Shown here one piece after another: positions 62,258 through 64,000 of a DNA stretch of 64,000 nt. The notes below the pieces were generated by a model. That model ran no database searches and was not told where the DNA came from. It worked only from the letters and a program-made list of their open reading frames with translations. The DNA is from Streptomyces globosus (lineage in GTDB: Bacteria; Actinomycetota; Actinomycetes; Streptomycetales; Streptomycetaceae), in the NCBI RefSeq assembly GCF_003325375.1, contig NZ_CP030862.1:2111501-2175500 (forward strand), in the 5' to 3' direction. Made by a program: the position numbers and the translations under genes. Positions within the stretch are counted from its first letter, which is position 1; each line of letters starts with the position of its first letter.

Positions 62258-63280
62258 GTGCTCGATGTGCCGCTCTGGTTGTGGATCGCGTTCGCCGCGA
62301 CGGTGGTGGTCTCGCTGGCGGTCGACCTGCTGGCCCACCGCAGCGCCCACGTCATCGGGTTCAAGGAGGCAGCCGCCTGGAGCGGGCTGTGGGTCGGCCT
62401 CGCGCTCGCCTTCGGCGGCGTCGTCTTCCTCGTCCTCGGCACGACCGCCGGGACCGAGTACACGACCGCGTGGCTGCTGGAGAAGAGCCTGTCGGTCGAC
62501 AACCTGTTCGTCTTCGCCGTGATCTTCGGCTACTTCAAGGTCCCCCGCGCCTACCAGCACCGCGTCCTGTTCTTCGGAGTGATCGGCGCCCTCGTCTTCC
62601 GCGGCGTCTTCCTCACCCTCGGCGTGGCCGCGGTCAGCCGCTTCACCGCCGTCCTGTTCGCCTTCGCCGCCCTCCTCTTCTACAGCACCTACAAGCTCCT
62701 CAAAGAGGAGGAGGACTTCGACCCGGGCAGCAGCCTCGCTGTACGGATGCTGAGGAGGATCGTTCCGGTCCGCGACGAGTACGAGGGAACGAAGTTCTTC
62801 GTCAGGGAGGCCGGCAAGCGTGTGGCGACCCCGCTGCTCGCGGTGGTCGTGGCGATCGAGGCGGCAGACCTGATCTTCGCCGTCGACAGCGTCCCGGCCG
62901 TCCTCGCGGTCAGCGACGACATCTTCATCGTCTACACCAGCAACGCCTTCGCGATCCTCGGCCTGCGTGCCCTGTACTTCATGCTCGCGGGCCTCCTGGA
63001 CCGGTTCCACTACCTCAACACCGGCCTCGCCGTCATCCTCTCCTTCATCGGCGTCAAGCTCATCCTCCAGGCGTCCCACAAGATGATCAGCCCGTCGATC
63101 CCGGAGATCCCCTCCCCGCTCAGCCTGGCCGTCATCGCCGCCATCCTCACGGTGTCCATCGTGTTCAGCCTGCGCCTGCCGGCCCCGGCCCGGCCGCCGA
63201 CGGCCGGTGACGCGGAGGACCGGCAACCCCCCGCCCCTCCTGATCCTCCCGATCCTCCGCCCCCGCCGCGCCGGCAGTAG
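62258..63280 (+). CDS. TerC-family integral membrane protein
   Basis: A 340-residue protein with about seven to nine membrane spans, linked in its family to tellurite resistance and to metal (Mn2+) handling at the membrane. Conserved acidic motifs are EKSLSVDNLFVFAVIF and AIEAADLIFAVDSVPAVLAV. The C terminus is a short Pro-rich tail. GTG 62258 (VLDVPLWLW) is chosen because GGGGAGA ends eight bases earlier; GTG 62249 overlaps that site. Confidence 0.92.
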   Translation: MLDVPLWLWIAFAATVVVSLAVDLLAHRSAHVIGFKEAAAWSGLWVGLALAFGGVVFLVLGTTAGTEYTTAWLLEKSLSVDNLFVFAVIFGYFKVPRAYQHRVLFFGVIGALVFRGVFLTLGVAAVSRFTAVLFAFAALLFYSTYKLLKEEEDFDPGSSLAVRMLRRIVPVRDEYEGTKFFVREAGKRVATPLLAVVVAIEAADLIFAVDSVPAVLAVSDDIFIVYTSNAFAILGLRALYFMLAGLLDRFHYLNTGLAVILSFIGVKLILQASHKMISPSIPEIPSPLSLAVIAAILTVSIVFSLRLPAPARPPTAGDAEDRQPPAPPDPPDPPPPPRRQ

Positions 63281-63341
63281 GAGTACGCGGCCGCCGACCG
63301 GAGCCGCTGCCGCGATCCTCCCCTCGCCCTACCATTAAAGA

Positions 63342-63545
63342 ATGGGTAAAACGCAGCACGAGACCGGGCCGCAAGGCGTGCTTGTCTGCCCGGTGTGCAA
63401 GCAGCACGTCGACACCGTGATCAAGCGACGGCACAAGACGCTCGGCGTCTTCGTCCCCGTGTGGGAGCAGGGCCCCTGCCGCAATCCCGACTGCCCCGCC
63501 TACTCCGACTACCCGAGGCACACCCAGCCGCAGCACCGCGGTTGA
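63342..63545 (+). CDS. small zinc-ribbon-like protein (67 aa)
   Basis: A 67-residue protein with two Cys pairs, LVCPVCKQHVD and CRNPDC, separated by ~34 residues, which suggests a zinc ribbon. The rest is basic and includes IKRRHKTLGVFVPVW. No named family is recognised. It starts at ATG 63342 with AAAGA just upstream and an AT-rich leader. Confidence 0.7.
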   Translation: MGKTQHETGPQGVLVCPVCKQHVDTVIKRRHKTLGVFVPVWEQGPCRNPDCPAYSDYPRHTQPQHRG

Positions 63546-63608
63546 GCGCCGCCACCTCCCTCGCGGGGGCGAAGCCGCCGGCGCCCCTGCGCTGCCCCCG
63601 TGGGGCCC

Positions 63609-64000
63609 CTACGGGGTGTCGTCCGCGGGGTCGGACCAGCCCAGGGGGAGCGGATCGGCGTCCCCGGCCCCGGAAGACGGTTCGCGGCCGGCGGCGTTGA
63701 AGGCGTTCAGCGCGGAGACGAGGGCGCTGCGCTGGGAGGGGTCGAGCCGGCGCAGGATGCCGGTGATCTCCGCCCGGCGCCGTGCGGTCACGTGCCGGAC
63801 GACCCGCTGACCCTCCTCGGTGAGGCTCTGCACCGTCTCACGCCGGTTGGCGGGGTTGGTCCGGCGGCTCACCAGGCCGGCCGCGATCAGCCGGTCCACC
63901 ATCCGCATGGCGGTGGACGGCTGGACTCCGAGGTGCTCCGCGAGCACCACCAGCTTGGACGGCCCGCGGGTCGACAGGACCACGAGCATCCGGAACTGCG
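63609..64000 (-). CDS. MarR-family transcriptional regulator (5' truncated by window end)
   Basis: The C-terminal ~130 residues of a MarR-type winged-helix regulator; the start lies beyond base 64000. The DNA-binding region has VVLAEHLGVQPSTAMRMVDR and the wing AAGLVSRRTNPANRRETVQS. The dimerisation helix ends with LVSALNAFNAAG. MarR proteins usually repress neighbouring efflux or stress genes; its target is outside the view. It converges on the zinc-ribbon gene. Confidence 0.88.
   Translation of the reverse strand, partial: QFRMLVVLSTRGPSKLVVLAEHLGVQPSTAMRMVDRLIAAGLVSRRTNPANRRETVQSLTEEGQRVVRHVTARRRAEITGILRRLDPSQRSALVSALNAFNAAGREPSSGAGDADPLPLGWSDPADDTP

Overview
The window is chromosomal DNA of a Streptomyces-type actinomycete. 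The signs are very high G+C by eye, codons ending in G or C, many GTG starts, frequent ATGA/GTGA overlaps between operon genes, a few TTA (bldA-type) codons, coenzyme F420-type enzymes, an AllR-type allantoin regulator and an ectoine operon. No rRNA, tRNA, CRISPR array or intact insertion sequence was seen.

Layout. 1-1 kb: the end of a MocR-like regulator, a tiny secreted ORF and a truncated aldo/keto reductase. 0.9-4.8 kb: a NarL-type two-component system facing an FtsX-type ABC transporter. 4.8-8.4 kb: allantoin degradation (AllR-like repressor, allantoinase, allantoicase) with two matching candidate operators. 8.5-11.3 kb: an SDR, a DHFR-like reductase and a P450. 11.4-17.2 kb: an inositol-dehydrogenase-like gene diverging from a five-gene, fully overlapping CUT2 sugar transporter/ROK kinase operon. 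17.3-22.3 kb: an MBL hydrolase, exonuclease III, a small conserved protein, a secreted S15 hydrolase and an L,D-transpeptidase lipoprotein. 22.5-28.2 kb: FemX-like and MurJ-like envelope proteins, then a response regulator, histidine kinase and GerMN-like lipoprotein. 28.3-36 kb: a P450, an anchored protein of unknown function, gamma-glutamyltranspeptidase, methionine aminopeptidase facing a small XRE regulator, a PPOX/F420 protein and an Ala/Pro-rich TTA-containing protein. 36-40.7 kb: a reductive pyrimidine/hydantoin catabolic operon.

40.7-52.3 kb is the most unusual part: an FxLD-type class I lanthipeptide cluster, all on the minus strand. It has a 57-aa precursor with three Cys, a full-length LanB dehydratase, a LanC cyclase, a SpaB_C-PIMT fusion methyltransferase and a TTA-containing accessory gene broken by a one-base frameshift. 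An RsbW-like ATPase lies upstream, and a TTA-containing XRE/TPR regulator and a TrmO-like protein diverge from it. The block is bounded on one side by the intact pyrimidine operon and on the other by a decayed, internally deleted second copy of that operon's 3' end, which suggests insertion into, or duplication around, the pyrimidine locus.

52.3-58.8 kb is one minus-strand osmoprotection operon joining ectoine/hydroxyectoine synthesis (ectABCD) to a polar-amino-acid-type ABC importer resembling EhuBCDA. An extended inverted repeat lies upstream of ectA. 59-64 kb carries stress and envelope genes: a Cys-rich copper-storage-like four-helix protein, a CNNM/CorC-type membrane protein, a universal stress protein, a TerC-family protein, a small zinc-ribbon protein and a truncated MarR regulator.
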